64,000 nt of DNA, from contig NZ_JACHEX010000001.1 of the NCBI RefSeq assembly GCF_014201655.1, forward strand, positions 124,001-188,000, read 5' to 3'. This document shows positions 56,966 to 64,000 of the stretch, piece after piece. The notes beneath the pieces were generated by a model that was not told the DNA's origin, searched no databases, and saw nothing but the letters and a program-made list of their open reading frames with translations. The position numbers and the translations under genes are program-made. The stretch is from Thermosipho japonicus. Lineage in GTDB: Bacteria; Thermotogota; Thermotogae; Thermotogales; Fervidobacteriaceae. Position 1 is the stretch's first letter. Each line of letters starts with the position of its first letter.

Positions 56966-58435
56966 TTAGTCATTTCCATAAAGTTTATTATATAAAAACA
57001 CCCAAGTTGCAACATCATTTCCATCAATTTTTCCATCTTTTGGGAATGAAATATCGAGCTTTTCTATGTCGGCACTTTCAGTACTACCAACTTTTGAAAC
57101 CAAATAATTAAAGTCATTAATGTCTACAACACCATCACCATTACAATCAACTGAATCTCCCTCATGTTTTGCTAAATCATCAAAGATGGAAACATACATG
57201 TTCCTTGAATCGATCATCCACCAACCAACTTTTTTTGCCTCATACGCTTCTTTAGAAATTGCTGGAACTACAAAGTAGCCTCCATCTCCCCAATTGTAAC
57301 CCCATGAATTTTTTACAATCCAGAACAAGCTGGTTGTATAAGTCGCATCAATTGTAGGATCATAATATGTGAATGAGCCATCTGGAAGTTCTTCATCTAG
57401 AATTGGACTTGCTTCAGGATTAATTTTTGAAGACAATATAACATCGTCAAGATCTTTTCCATCTACCCAACCTACTAGCGTAACAGCATGCCCACCTGAT
57501 TGTTCATTTGAAGTAGGAACATATATTCCACGGCTATATCCTCCAAAATCAGCTGGAACAGTATATGCAACTGAAAGAGAGCCAAAGCGTTTTAATGCAG
57601 TTTTTATCATATTAATGTATTCTTCATAACTATAACCTAATTCGTTTGCACTTACCGCATCTGGTATCATTATTGTTCTGCTAGCTTTAATTCTTGGAGC
57701 CCTGTATGCTTGTGGAGGCAATGGTATTACTTCATCTGAAACAAGATATACGTCCGAATATGGAGCAGATTCTTCCTTAATCATACCATATCTAACCATA
57801 TTATAGGATGAAAAATACACATTCCCGCCTTCCAAAGAGTTTTTATCCTGTACATACTCATATCTAGATTTTGTATATACATCCCAATCAATATTATGAT
57901 ATGCTGCCCATCTTTCTGAAAAATCAACTAAATTATCTACATTTCCTTCTTCTTTACCAAGAACTTGTACTGCATAAGCACTTTCCATCATAGCTGCTGT
58001 TGAAAATGCCCAACAACTTCCGTGCATATATTGATCTCTGATTGGTTCTAATCTATAAAAAGTCTTATCTGTTATATTTTCAGGTTTAATCAACACAAAA
58101 GAAGACATCATTAAATCATCTGTTGTTGTCATATTATCTGGAGTCACTTTTCCTTTAAAGGAGTTAAGATAATTAAATATCTTAGATTTTACCTCAGATG
58201 GTAATTCTCTTGTGCCGTTTAATTTTCTTAAAACTTCATCAACAGAAGTAACATTAAATTTTTCAAACTCTTCAAAAAACTTTTCATTAGGAGAAGCTTT
58301 CCAGAGCAAGCCAAACTTTTCAATTCTCGCATTAATATTATTTGCATATTTTTGAGCATTATCTACAAGAGCTCCAGCAAACAAAAATACTCCAAATATA
58401 GCTAATATTAAAAGCACAGAGATTTTCTTAATCAT
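56966..58435 (-). CDS. Exported papain-family cysteine protease with dockerin-like C-terminus
   Basis: 489 residues. Signal peptide at 1-21, then a helical propeptide-like region (about 25-110). The C1 peptidase domain has oxyanion Gln135 and nucleophile Cys141 in DQYMHGSCWAFS, His316 in GGHAVTLVGW and Asn376 in KNSWGYNWGDGGYF, so the triad is complete. Residues 428-489 carry DCNGDGVVDIND, a canonical dockerin calcium loop followed by a hydrophobic helix, and a second loop (DISFPKDGKIDGND) longer by two residues. The gene begins on the last base of the stop codon of the cohesin-like lipoprotein gene, suggesting the two products bind each other. Confidence 0.88.
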   Translation of the reverse strand: MIKKISVLLILAIFGVFLFAGALVDNAQKYANNINARIEKFGLLWKASPNEKFFEEFEKFNVTSVDEVLRKLNGTRELPSEVKSKIFNYLNSFKGKVTPDNMTTTDDLMMSSFVLIKPENITDKTFYRLEPIRDQYMHGSCWAFSTAAMMESAYAVQVLGKEEGNVDNLVDFSERWAAYHNIDWDVYTKSRYEYVQDKNSLEGGNVYFSSYNMVRYGMIKEESAPYSDVYLVSDEVIPLPPQAYRAPRIKASRTIMIPDAVSANELGYSYEEYINMIKTALKRFGSLSVAYTVPADFGGYSRGIYVPTSNEQSGGHAVTLVGWVDGKDLDDVILSSKINPEASPILDEELPDGSFTYYDPTIDATYTTSLFWIVKNSWGYNWGDGGYFVVPAISKEAYEAKKVGWWMIDSRNMYVSIFDDLAKHEGDSVDCNGDGVVDINDFNYLVSKVGSTESADIEKLDISFPKDGKIDGNDVATWVFLYNKLYGND

Positions 58436-59754
58436 TATTCCTCACCTCCTACGGTGATAACTACAGGTGTATGATCAAATACAAAACCATCAACGTTTGA
58501 ATTATCTTTGTCTTTTATAAGTGGATTTGGTAAATCTGGATAATTTGAATATGTGTTCCACCAACCCTCATAAACTAAGCTTGCTGAAAGTTCCCCAGTT
58601 GCATCATCGGTAACTGTAAAATTAAGAACTGCAATTGTTGATGTTGCATCTTCAGATTCATCCTTCTCATCAAAAAATGCCTTGTAAAGGACTACAGAAG
58701 AATCATTCTTATTATATGCACCTGTTTCTTTCAATCCATCCATAAATTCTGGAAATTCTACAGAATCTAACACAAGCATAGTACTATGATTTAGAGCAAA
58801 TTGCATATATCTCACATCATATATTTTTGCAAAATCAGCAACATTTTCAGCCTTTACAAAAATCTTCAAGGATTGACCTGGAGATACTGTCTTCTTTTCT
58901 GGCATAATTTTAAACACTGGCTTAGAATCAGAGTTATACCTTTCATGAATCATAAATTGACCATAAATATGTTTTGAAAAATCAGTAGTAGTAATATATC
59001 TTGAGTACCATTCGTTCAATTCAAATCCAACTTCTGCAAAAGGAACAGTTAAAGTATATCCCTTATAAGTACCTGAAACGCCAGTATATTTTAGGTTAAT
59101 TTCATTATCATTGTATTCAATATAGCTTAATTGCCAAACTGTATCATACTGATTAACTGGATTTGGAATATTATACCAAAGCTGATCATATGTAGTCGCT
59201 GTTGAAGGTAAAACTTCCCAGGTATCGTATATGTTATTTCCATCTGTATCCAACAAATTCAACCTTCTTCTTTCAAGAACTACTTCACCATTATCCATAA
59301 CTTTTTCATTCAGCTTATAAAATCTTATATATAAATCTGTCGCAGGTGAAAGAAGATCATCAGACAAATAATCATAGTAAATTTTTCCACCATCCAAGTA
59401 TACTTCCCTTTCAAGTGCCGAAACTTTGAAACTTAATTCCTTTTTAACATCACTATCTGGTAAAATAACTTCAACTTTGTATTCTCCTTCATCTTTTGCT
59501 GCAAATACATGTGTCAAACTTGTCTGTGTAGCTTCAAAATAAAGCTTTCCCTCTAAATATACCTTTATCAACGATGATGCTGGTTTCCCATCTTTTAACA
59601 TCCCTACTTCAATAATACTATTTGGAGGTAAAGCTTCTCCAGCCCCTACTGAACTTTTAATCGTATAATCGTGCGATTCAAACATGTTACCTATACAACC
59701 ACTAAGCGCTAAAAGCAAAACCAAACCTAAAATAGAAACCCACAGCTTCCTCAC
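58435..59754 (-). CDS. Lipoprotein with cohesin-like C-terminal domain
   Basis: 439 residues, GTG start after AGGAGGG. Lipoprotein signal with lipobox LSGC (Cys20). An Ig-like region at about 35-115 and a middle region of about 120-275 are not recognised. Residues 278-438 resemble a type I cohesin jelly roll: SPGQSLKIFVKAENV at the first strands, MQFALNHSTMLVLDSVEF in the centre and IAVLNFTVTDDATGELSASL at the end. The cohesin call is by eye. Together with the dockerin-like tail of the next gene it suggests a scaffold that holds the protease on a membrane. Confidence 0.75.
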   Translation of the reverse strand: MRKLWVSILGLVLLLALSGCIGNMFESHDYTIKSSVGAGEALPPNSIIEVGMLKDGKPASSLIKVYLEGKLYFEATQTSLTHVFAAKDEGEYKVEVILPDSDVKKELSFKVSALEREVYLDGGKIYYDYLSDDLLSPATDLYIRFYKLNEKVMDNGEVVLERRRLNLLDTDGNNIYDTWEVLPSTATTYDQLWYNIPNPVNQYDTVWQLSYIEYNDNEINLKYTGVSGTYKGYTLTVPFAEVGFELNEWYSRYITTTDFSKHIYGQFMIHERYNSDSKPVFKIMPEKKTVSPGQSLKIFVKAENVADFAKIYDVRYMQFALNHSTMLVLDSVEFPEFMDGLKETGAYNKNDSSVVLYKAFFDEKDESEDATSTIAVLNFTVTDDATGELSASLVYEGWWNTYSNYPDLPNPLIKDKDNSNVDGFVFDHTPVVITVGGEE

Positions 59755-59822
59755 CTTAATCCCTCCTTTAATTTAGTAGAATTTAACTCTTTACATACTT
59801 ATTACATTTCACATCGATATTA

Positions 59823-59848
59823 TAACACACTTTGCAAAATTTGTGTTA
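59823..59848. promoter_or_regulatory. Inverted repeat between divergent lipoprotein and rel genes
   Basis: TAACACA and TGTGTTA are exact reverse complements 12 bases apart, lying where promoters of both genes are expected; the minus strand has TATAAT at 59820-59825. Confidence 0.4.
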
Positions 59849-59882
59849 AAATATTTCCAAAAGAGTTAAGGAGTGTTTAAAT

Positions 59883-62009
59883 ATGATAAATACTGAAAAA
59901 TATATTAAAAATTTGGAAACGGTTCTTAAAAGAAAACTATCAGAAACCGAAAAAGAAAAAATCAAAAAAGCAGTCAAATTAGCTGAATATGGGCATGAAG
60001 GTTATTATAGAAAATCCGGTGAGCCTTTTATCACTCATCCAATTGAAGTTTCTAAAATTTTAGCATCATTAAAATTAGATATTACTACTATAATCTCTGG
60101 AATTTTACACGACACAGTTGAAGATAGTGAAGGCAAAGTCACTTTGAAAGAGATTGAAGAAATGTTTGGTAAAGAAGTTGCATTAATTGTTGATGGAGTA
60201 ACAAAGGTCAGCAAGATTAATGCACCCGTTGGAAATATCGAACAAAAGAAAAAGAGCGAAACCATACAAAAAATGCTCTTTGCAATGGCTGAAGATGTAA
60301 GAGTTATTTTTGTAAAACTTGCTGACAGACTACATAATATGCGAACAATACAATATGTAGAAGATGAGGAAAAAAAGAAATACAAAGCACTTGAAACCCT
60401 TGAAGTTTATGCTCCTATCGCACATAAACTTGGGATTCATGTAATTAAGTGGGAACTTGAAGACCTTTCTTTTAAAGTTTTATACCCAAAAGAATATTAC
60501 ATGATTAAAGAATTAGTATCTGAAAAAAAGAAAGAAAGGGAAGAAAGAACAAACGAATATGTAAATCAACTAAAACTTGCATTAAAAGAAAACAATATAA
60601 ATGCTAAAGTAGAAGGTCGTTATAAACATTATTACAGTATCTGGAAGAAGATGAAAGAAAAAAATAAAAAATTTGAAGAAATTTATGATCTTATTGGAAT
60701 AAGAGCAATTGTAAAAGACGTCCAAACCTGTTATACTGCTCTTGGAGTAGTACATCATATTTGGGTCCCACTCCCTGGAAGATTTAAAGATTACATTGCA
60801 GCTCCAAAATCAAATGGTTATAAATCAATTCATACCACAGTTGTAACACAATACGGCGAACCTTTAGAAATACAAATCAGGGACAACCAAATGCATAATG
60901 AAGCTGAATATGGATTAATTGCACATTGGATTTACAAAGAAAAAAATGTTGATCTAAAGCAAAAATGGTTACTTCAGCTTCTTGATTGGCGAAAAGAACT
61001 TCTTCAAGGAAGTACAAACCTTTCCGAGCTTAAAAATGAATTGCAACTTGATGAAGTATTTGTTCTAACTCCAAAGGGAGAAATAATTCATATGCCATTG
61101 GGATCAACCGTAATCGATTTTGCCTATGCTATTCATACTGAAATAGGGCATCACTTTGCCGGTGCAAAAGTAAATGGAAAAATTGTTCCAATAAATTACA
61201 AGCTAAAAAATGGTGATGTAGTAGAAATTTTAGTTAATAAATCAAGTAAAGGCCCAAGCCTTAGCTGGATAAAGTATGCTAAAAGTCCTAGAACAAAAGC
61301 AAAAATTAGAAGATTTTTTAGAGAAAAAGAAAAAGAAAAACTAATCGAATCTGGAAAAGATGTTATTAGAAAGTTATCAAAAAGGTTAAATATTTCCATA
61401 GAAAAATTACTCGAACATGAAAAAGTAAATGAATTTATAAAAAATCATAATTTGAGCATAGATGAATTTTATACACGCATAGGTGAAGGTAGTATTACTT
61501 TTAATGATTTACTAGAATTAATAGAAAACAAGCCCGAAAAAAATTACAAGAAAAAAACAAAAGCTTCAAAAAAAATTAAGAATGCCGTTGAAATAGATGG
61601 AATATCAAACATTGATATTCACATAGCCAAATGTTGTATGCCAGTTCCAGGTGATGAAATAGTAGGAGTAGCAAGCAGAAGAGGAATAACTATACATAGA
61701 ATTAACTGCAAAAATATTAGAGATATAGATGAAGATAGACTATTTAAAGCCAAATGGTTATCTGATGATTCAAATGAATTTTTGACGAACTTAGAAATTG
61801 AATTTGACAAAAACGAAAGACTTGCCGAAATAATGAATCTCTTAGTTTCAAAAAACATAAACGTAAAAAGTTTTAAATTAAATGAATCAAAAAATTGGAA
61901 TTCAGTCTTTGCACATCTGACAATTGTGGTAAAATCTTTAAATGAACTAAATGATATAATAAGTCAATTAAATAAAAAATCTGGAATATTGAGGGTGAGA
62001 AGAAGATGA
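59883..62009 (+). CDS. rel: Bifunctional (p)ppGpp synthetase/hydrolase
   Basis: 708 residues: HD hydrolase domain ([31 protein letters not shown]), synthetase domain ([56 protein letters not shown]), TGS ([32 protein letters not shown]), and ACT at the C-terminus. Both activities look intact, as HD residues and the synthetase motif are kept. AAGGAG before ATG. Confidence 0.96.
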   Translation: MINTEKYIKNLETVLKRKLSETEKEKIKKAVKLAEYGHEGYYRKSGEPFITHPIEVSKILASLKLDITTIISGILHDTVEDSEGKVTLKEIEEMFGKEVALIVDGVTKVSKINAPVGNIEQKKKSETIQKMLFAMAEDVRVIFVKLADRLHNMRTIQYVEDEEKKKYKALETLEVYAPIAHKLGIHVIKWELEDLSFKVLYPKEYYMIKELVSEKKKEREERTNEYVNQLKLALKENNINAKVEGRYKHYYSIWKKMKEKNKKFEEIYDLIGIRAIVKDVQTCYTALGVVHHIWVPLPGRFKDYIAAPKSNGYKSIHTTVVTQYGEPLEIQIRDNQMHNEAEYGLIAHWIYKEKNVDLKQKWLLQLLDWRKELLQGSTNLSELKNELQLDEVFVLTPKGEIIHMPLGSTVIDFAYAIHTEIGHHFAGAKVNGKIVPINYKLKNGDVVEILVNKSSKGPSLSWIKYAKSPRTKAKIRRFFREKEKEKLIESGKDVIRKLSKRLNISIEKLLEHEKVNEFIKNHNLSIDEFYTRIGEGSITFNDLLELIENKPEKNYKKKTKASKKIKNAVEIDGISNIDIHIAKCCMPVPGDEIVGVASRRGITIHRINCKNIRDIDEDRLFKAKWLSDDSNEFLTNLEIEFDKNERLAEIMNLLVSKNINVKSFKLNESKNWNSVFAHLTIVVKSLNELNDIISQLNKKSGILRVRRR

Positions 62010-62455
62010 GAGCCGTAGTACAAAGGGTTAAAAATGCAAAAGTTGAAGTAGAAGGAAAAACAGTTGGAAAAATAGAAAACGGACTTTTAGTATTGCTAGG
62101 AGTTGGAAAAGATGACGATAAAAAAGACATCAAGTATCTTTCCGAAAAAATAATTAATTTGAGAATTTTTGATGACGAAAATGGAAAAATGAACCTTTCA
62201 TTACTTGATATAAAAGGTGAGCTCCTTATAGTATCTCAATTCACTTTATATGGTGATTGCAGAAAGGGTAGAAGACCTTCTTATTCTGAATCAGCATCTC
62301 CTGATATCGCCAAAAAACTTTATGAAGAATTTGTAAATATCTGTAAGAATTATAATTTAAAAGTTGAAACTGGTGAATTTGGTGCACACATGCAAGTATC
62401 TTTAGTAAATGATGGACCTGTAACTTTATTACTTGATTCAAAGAAGGTGTTTTAA
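62006..62455 (+). CDS. dtd: D-aminoacyl-tRNA deacylase
   Basis: 149 residues; [27 protein letters not shown]-like [22 protein letters not shown], and the Gly-Pro motif [11 protein letters not shown] define DTD. Removes D-amino acids from tRNA. ATGA overlap with rel, a common pairing in bacteria. Confidence 0.96.
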   Translation: MRAVVQRVKNAKVEVEGKTVGKIENGLLVLLGVGKDDDKKDIKYLSEKIINLRIFDDENGKMNLSLLDIKGELLIVSQFTLYGDCRKGRRPSYSESASPDIAKKLYEEFVNICKNYNLKVETGEFGAHMQVSLVNDGPVTLLLDSKKVF

Positions 62456-63247
62456 TTGCTTCTTCACGTATGTTGTGCGCCAGATTTGGTGCCTGCATAC
62501 TTTCATATGAAAGAAAAAATAAAATACATTTATTTTTACAATCCAAATATCCATCCAAAATCTGAATATGAAAAAAGATTCAATGAAGTTTTGAAACTTG
62601 CAAAGATGTGGAATTTAGAAATTATTGAAAGCAGATATGAACCCGAAGTTTACTTTAGATATGTGAAAGGTCTTGAAAATCTTGGTATTAACAGTCCACG
62701 GTGCGATAAATGTATATATCTTCTTTTAAAAAATACAGCAATTACAGCTAAAATAAACAATTTTAATTCTTTTGCAACTACTCTAACTTCCTCTCCAAGA
62801 AAAGTTTTGGAAAAAATAAATAAAATTGGTAAAATAATAGAGCAGGAAGTTAAAGTAAAATATATCGAAACATATTTCAGGAAAGGAAAGGAATACCAAG
62901 AAGCTTTAAAATTTATCAAAGAACAAAATATTTACCGTCAGACATATTGCGGTTGTATATTTTCAAAGATTGAACTTGAAAATAAAAGAAAAGAAAAAAT
63001 CGAAAAATCAAAAAGAGTTCTAAAAGAATACGGAATAACTGATATCCCAGTTTTACCTGAAAAATTAGTAATAACAAAAGAAAATTTTGAAATATTCTCA
63101 AAAAACTTTATTGAGATAATTAAAGCTATTCAACCAAAAATCTTATACGTTGACAATTTTGTTAAAGAAAAATACAATTTAAAAGAAGGTTGGAATAAAT
63201 TTGGAAATTATAATCAAAAAATACAAATTTTAAAGGGGAATGGATAA
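62456..63247 (+). CDS. queH: QueH-like epoxyqueuosine reductase
   Basis: 263 residues, TTG start at 62456. LLHVCCAPD at the N-terminus, FYNPNIHPKSEYEKR, RCDKCIYLLL and YCGCIFS match QueH (DUF208), which reduces epoxyqueuosine to queuosine in tRNA using an FeS centre. Many members read HVCCAPC at the first motif; here the last position is Asp. The C-terminal 80 residues are less conserved. Confidence 0.87.
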   Translation: MLLHVCCAPDLVPAYFHMKEKIKYIYFYNPNIHPKSEYEKRFNEVLKLAKMWNLEIIESRYEPEVYFRYVKGLENLGINSPRCDKCIYLLLKNTAITAKINNFNSFATTLTSSPRKVLEKINKIGKIIEQEVKVKYIETYFRKGKEYQEALKFIKEQNIYRQTYCGCIFSKIELENKRKEKIEKSKRVLKEYGITDIPVLPEKLVITKENFEIFSKNFIEIIKAIQPKILYVDNFVKEKYNLKEGWNKFGNYNQKIQILKGNG

Positions 63248-63654
63248 TGGATATAATTTCAATTACTTTTCTCTCAAAAAGTGAAAATATTAAAATCGCA
63301 AGAAGTGTAGTACAAAAATTTTTATCTCAAAAATCAGTTAATGAGCAAGATATATTTGATACTGAACTTGCAGTTAATGAAGCAATCGCAAATATAATAG
63401 AGCATACATACAAATTCGAAAAAGATAAAATTATTAAAATGACGTTAAAATGGACTGAACCTAATATTCTAGAAATCTATCTTAGAGATTTTGGACCCAA
63501 AGTTGATCCATCAAAAGTTAAGCCAAGACCTCTAGAAGAAGTTAGGCCAGGAGGATTAGGAGTATATATAATCCAAAAAATATTTGATGTTATGGAATTT
63601 AAAGATGTAAGTTGTGGAAATCTTTTACTTCTTAAAAAAGAATACAATATATAG
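63247..63654 (+). CDS. RsbW-like anti-sigma factor/serine kinase
   Basis: 135 residues of the GHKL ATPase fold: N box ELAVNEAIANIIEHTY, G1 box LRDFGPKVDP, G2 box PGGLGVYIIQKI. Such proteins bind sigma or antagonist proteins and phosphorylate the antagonist. No partner gene is present on this side; it overlaps the queH stop by one base. Confidence 0.87.
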   Translation: MDIISITFLSKSENIKIARSVVQKFLSQKSVNEQDIFDTELAVNEAIANIIEHTYKFEKDKIIKMTLKWTEPNILEIYLRDFGPKVDPSKVKPRPLEEVRPGGLGVYIIQKIFDVMEFKDVSCGNLLLLKKEYNI

Positions 63655-63666
63655 AGGTGTAAATAT

Positions 63667-64000
63667 ATGCTCCAATTATTATCAAATAAAGCATTATTAG
63701 CTGCTTTCTTTGCATTTTTAAGTGCTCAAATATTAAAGGTGATAATATATAGAGATATTAAAAGTTTTGGAAGATACGGCGGAATGCCGAGTGCACACGT
63801 TGCAACAACAGCAGCTTTGGCTTGGGAAGTTGCAAGGCTAACAGGTTATAATTCGCCAGAAACTGCAATAGCAGCAATTTTTTTATCAATAGTTGCTTCT
63901 GATGCAGTTGGTTTAAGAAGAAAAGTAGATCCAAATAGTGGACATACATTAATTGAAGCCATACTAGGATTTATTCTTGGAACAATCATTGCATTTATAA
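63667..64000 (+). CDS. DUF212 (divergent PAP2) family membrane protein, 3' end cut by window
   Basis: 111 codons are visible. YGGMPSAHVATTAALAW, SDAVGLRRKVDPNSGHTLIEAILGFILG are the family motifs (PSxH and RR..GH), related to PAP2 phosphatases. Membrane helices flank them. AGAGGTG precedes the ATG. A membrane lipid phosphatase activity is often assumed but unproven. Confidence 0.9.
   Translation, partial: MLQLLSNKALLAAFFAFLSAQILKVIIYRDIKSFGRYGGMPSAHVATTAALAWEVARLTGYNSPETAIAAIFLSIVASDAVGLRRKVDPNSGHTLIEAILGFILGTIIAFI

Overview
The window looks like chromosomal DNA of a thermophilic, fermentative member of the Thermotogales, most like Thermosipho/Fervidobacterium. This rests on the very low GC content, dense operons with ATGA stop-start overlaps, GTG/TTG starts behind strong ribosome binding sites, a Rex-type redox repressor, and an Mrp-Mbx respiratory complex fused to an Nfn-like flavoprotein. 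The species assignment is inference from gene content; no search was run. Coding covers well over 90 percent. I see no insertion sequence, prophage, CRISPR array or rRNA operon.

Layout. 1-3.3 kb (minus strand): 3' truncated lgt, an unrecognised coiled-coil protein, an orphan MrpB-like membrane protein and a winged-helix/Rossmann regulator, facing nadE across a perfect inverted repeat. 3.3-17.4 kb (plus): a long run of housekeeping and envelope genes: nadE, a DUF1622 protein, nfo, a patatin and a decayed patatin paralogue, an LptA/OstA-like protein, miaA, dnaX, pilT, prfA, upp, rho, then exported proteins and a YqeG-type phosphatase, followed by tRNA-Ser(UGA). 17.6-25.4 kb: HD-GYP sensor, tdk, a 5'-nucleotidase with LysM domain, a PatB-like lyase, and the LUD-rex pair with a Rex operator. 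25.6-36.7 kb: a 14-gene operon encoding an Mrp antiporter module, a complex-I/hydrogenase-like Mbx module, an NuoI-NfnB fusion and a ferritin-like protein. 36.8-50.7 kb: nucleotide-sugar dehydrogenase, a Bax-like glucosaminidase, AIM24, mnmE, rsmG, a WecG/TagA transferase, tRNA-Leu(CAG), a group IV decarboxylase, a gate-domain transporter, qmcA/nfeD, an HD-GYP protein, thrS and an HD hydrolase. 50.8-56.9 kb: a threonine-synthase-like gene translationally coupled to a molybdenum hydroxylase operon with two FeS and two FAD subunits. 57-59.8 kb: a lipoprotein with a cohesin-like module followed by a papain-type protease with a dockerin-like tail. 59.9-64 kb: rel, dtd, queH-like, an RsbW-like kinase and a 3' truncated DUF212 gene.

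How the genes work together. The Mrp-Mbx-Nfn operon probably couples reduced ferredoxin to a pyridine nucleotide (or sulfur) acceptor and to Na+ or H+ transport. Rex, with an operator placed over its own promoter, would read the NADH/NAD+ state. The most novel-looking items are the cohesin-lipoprotein/dockerin-protease pair, the NuoI-NfnB fusion in an Mbx complex with half-lost NiFe cysteines, and two genes that appear to start at AUA or AUU within stop-start overlaps.
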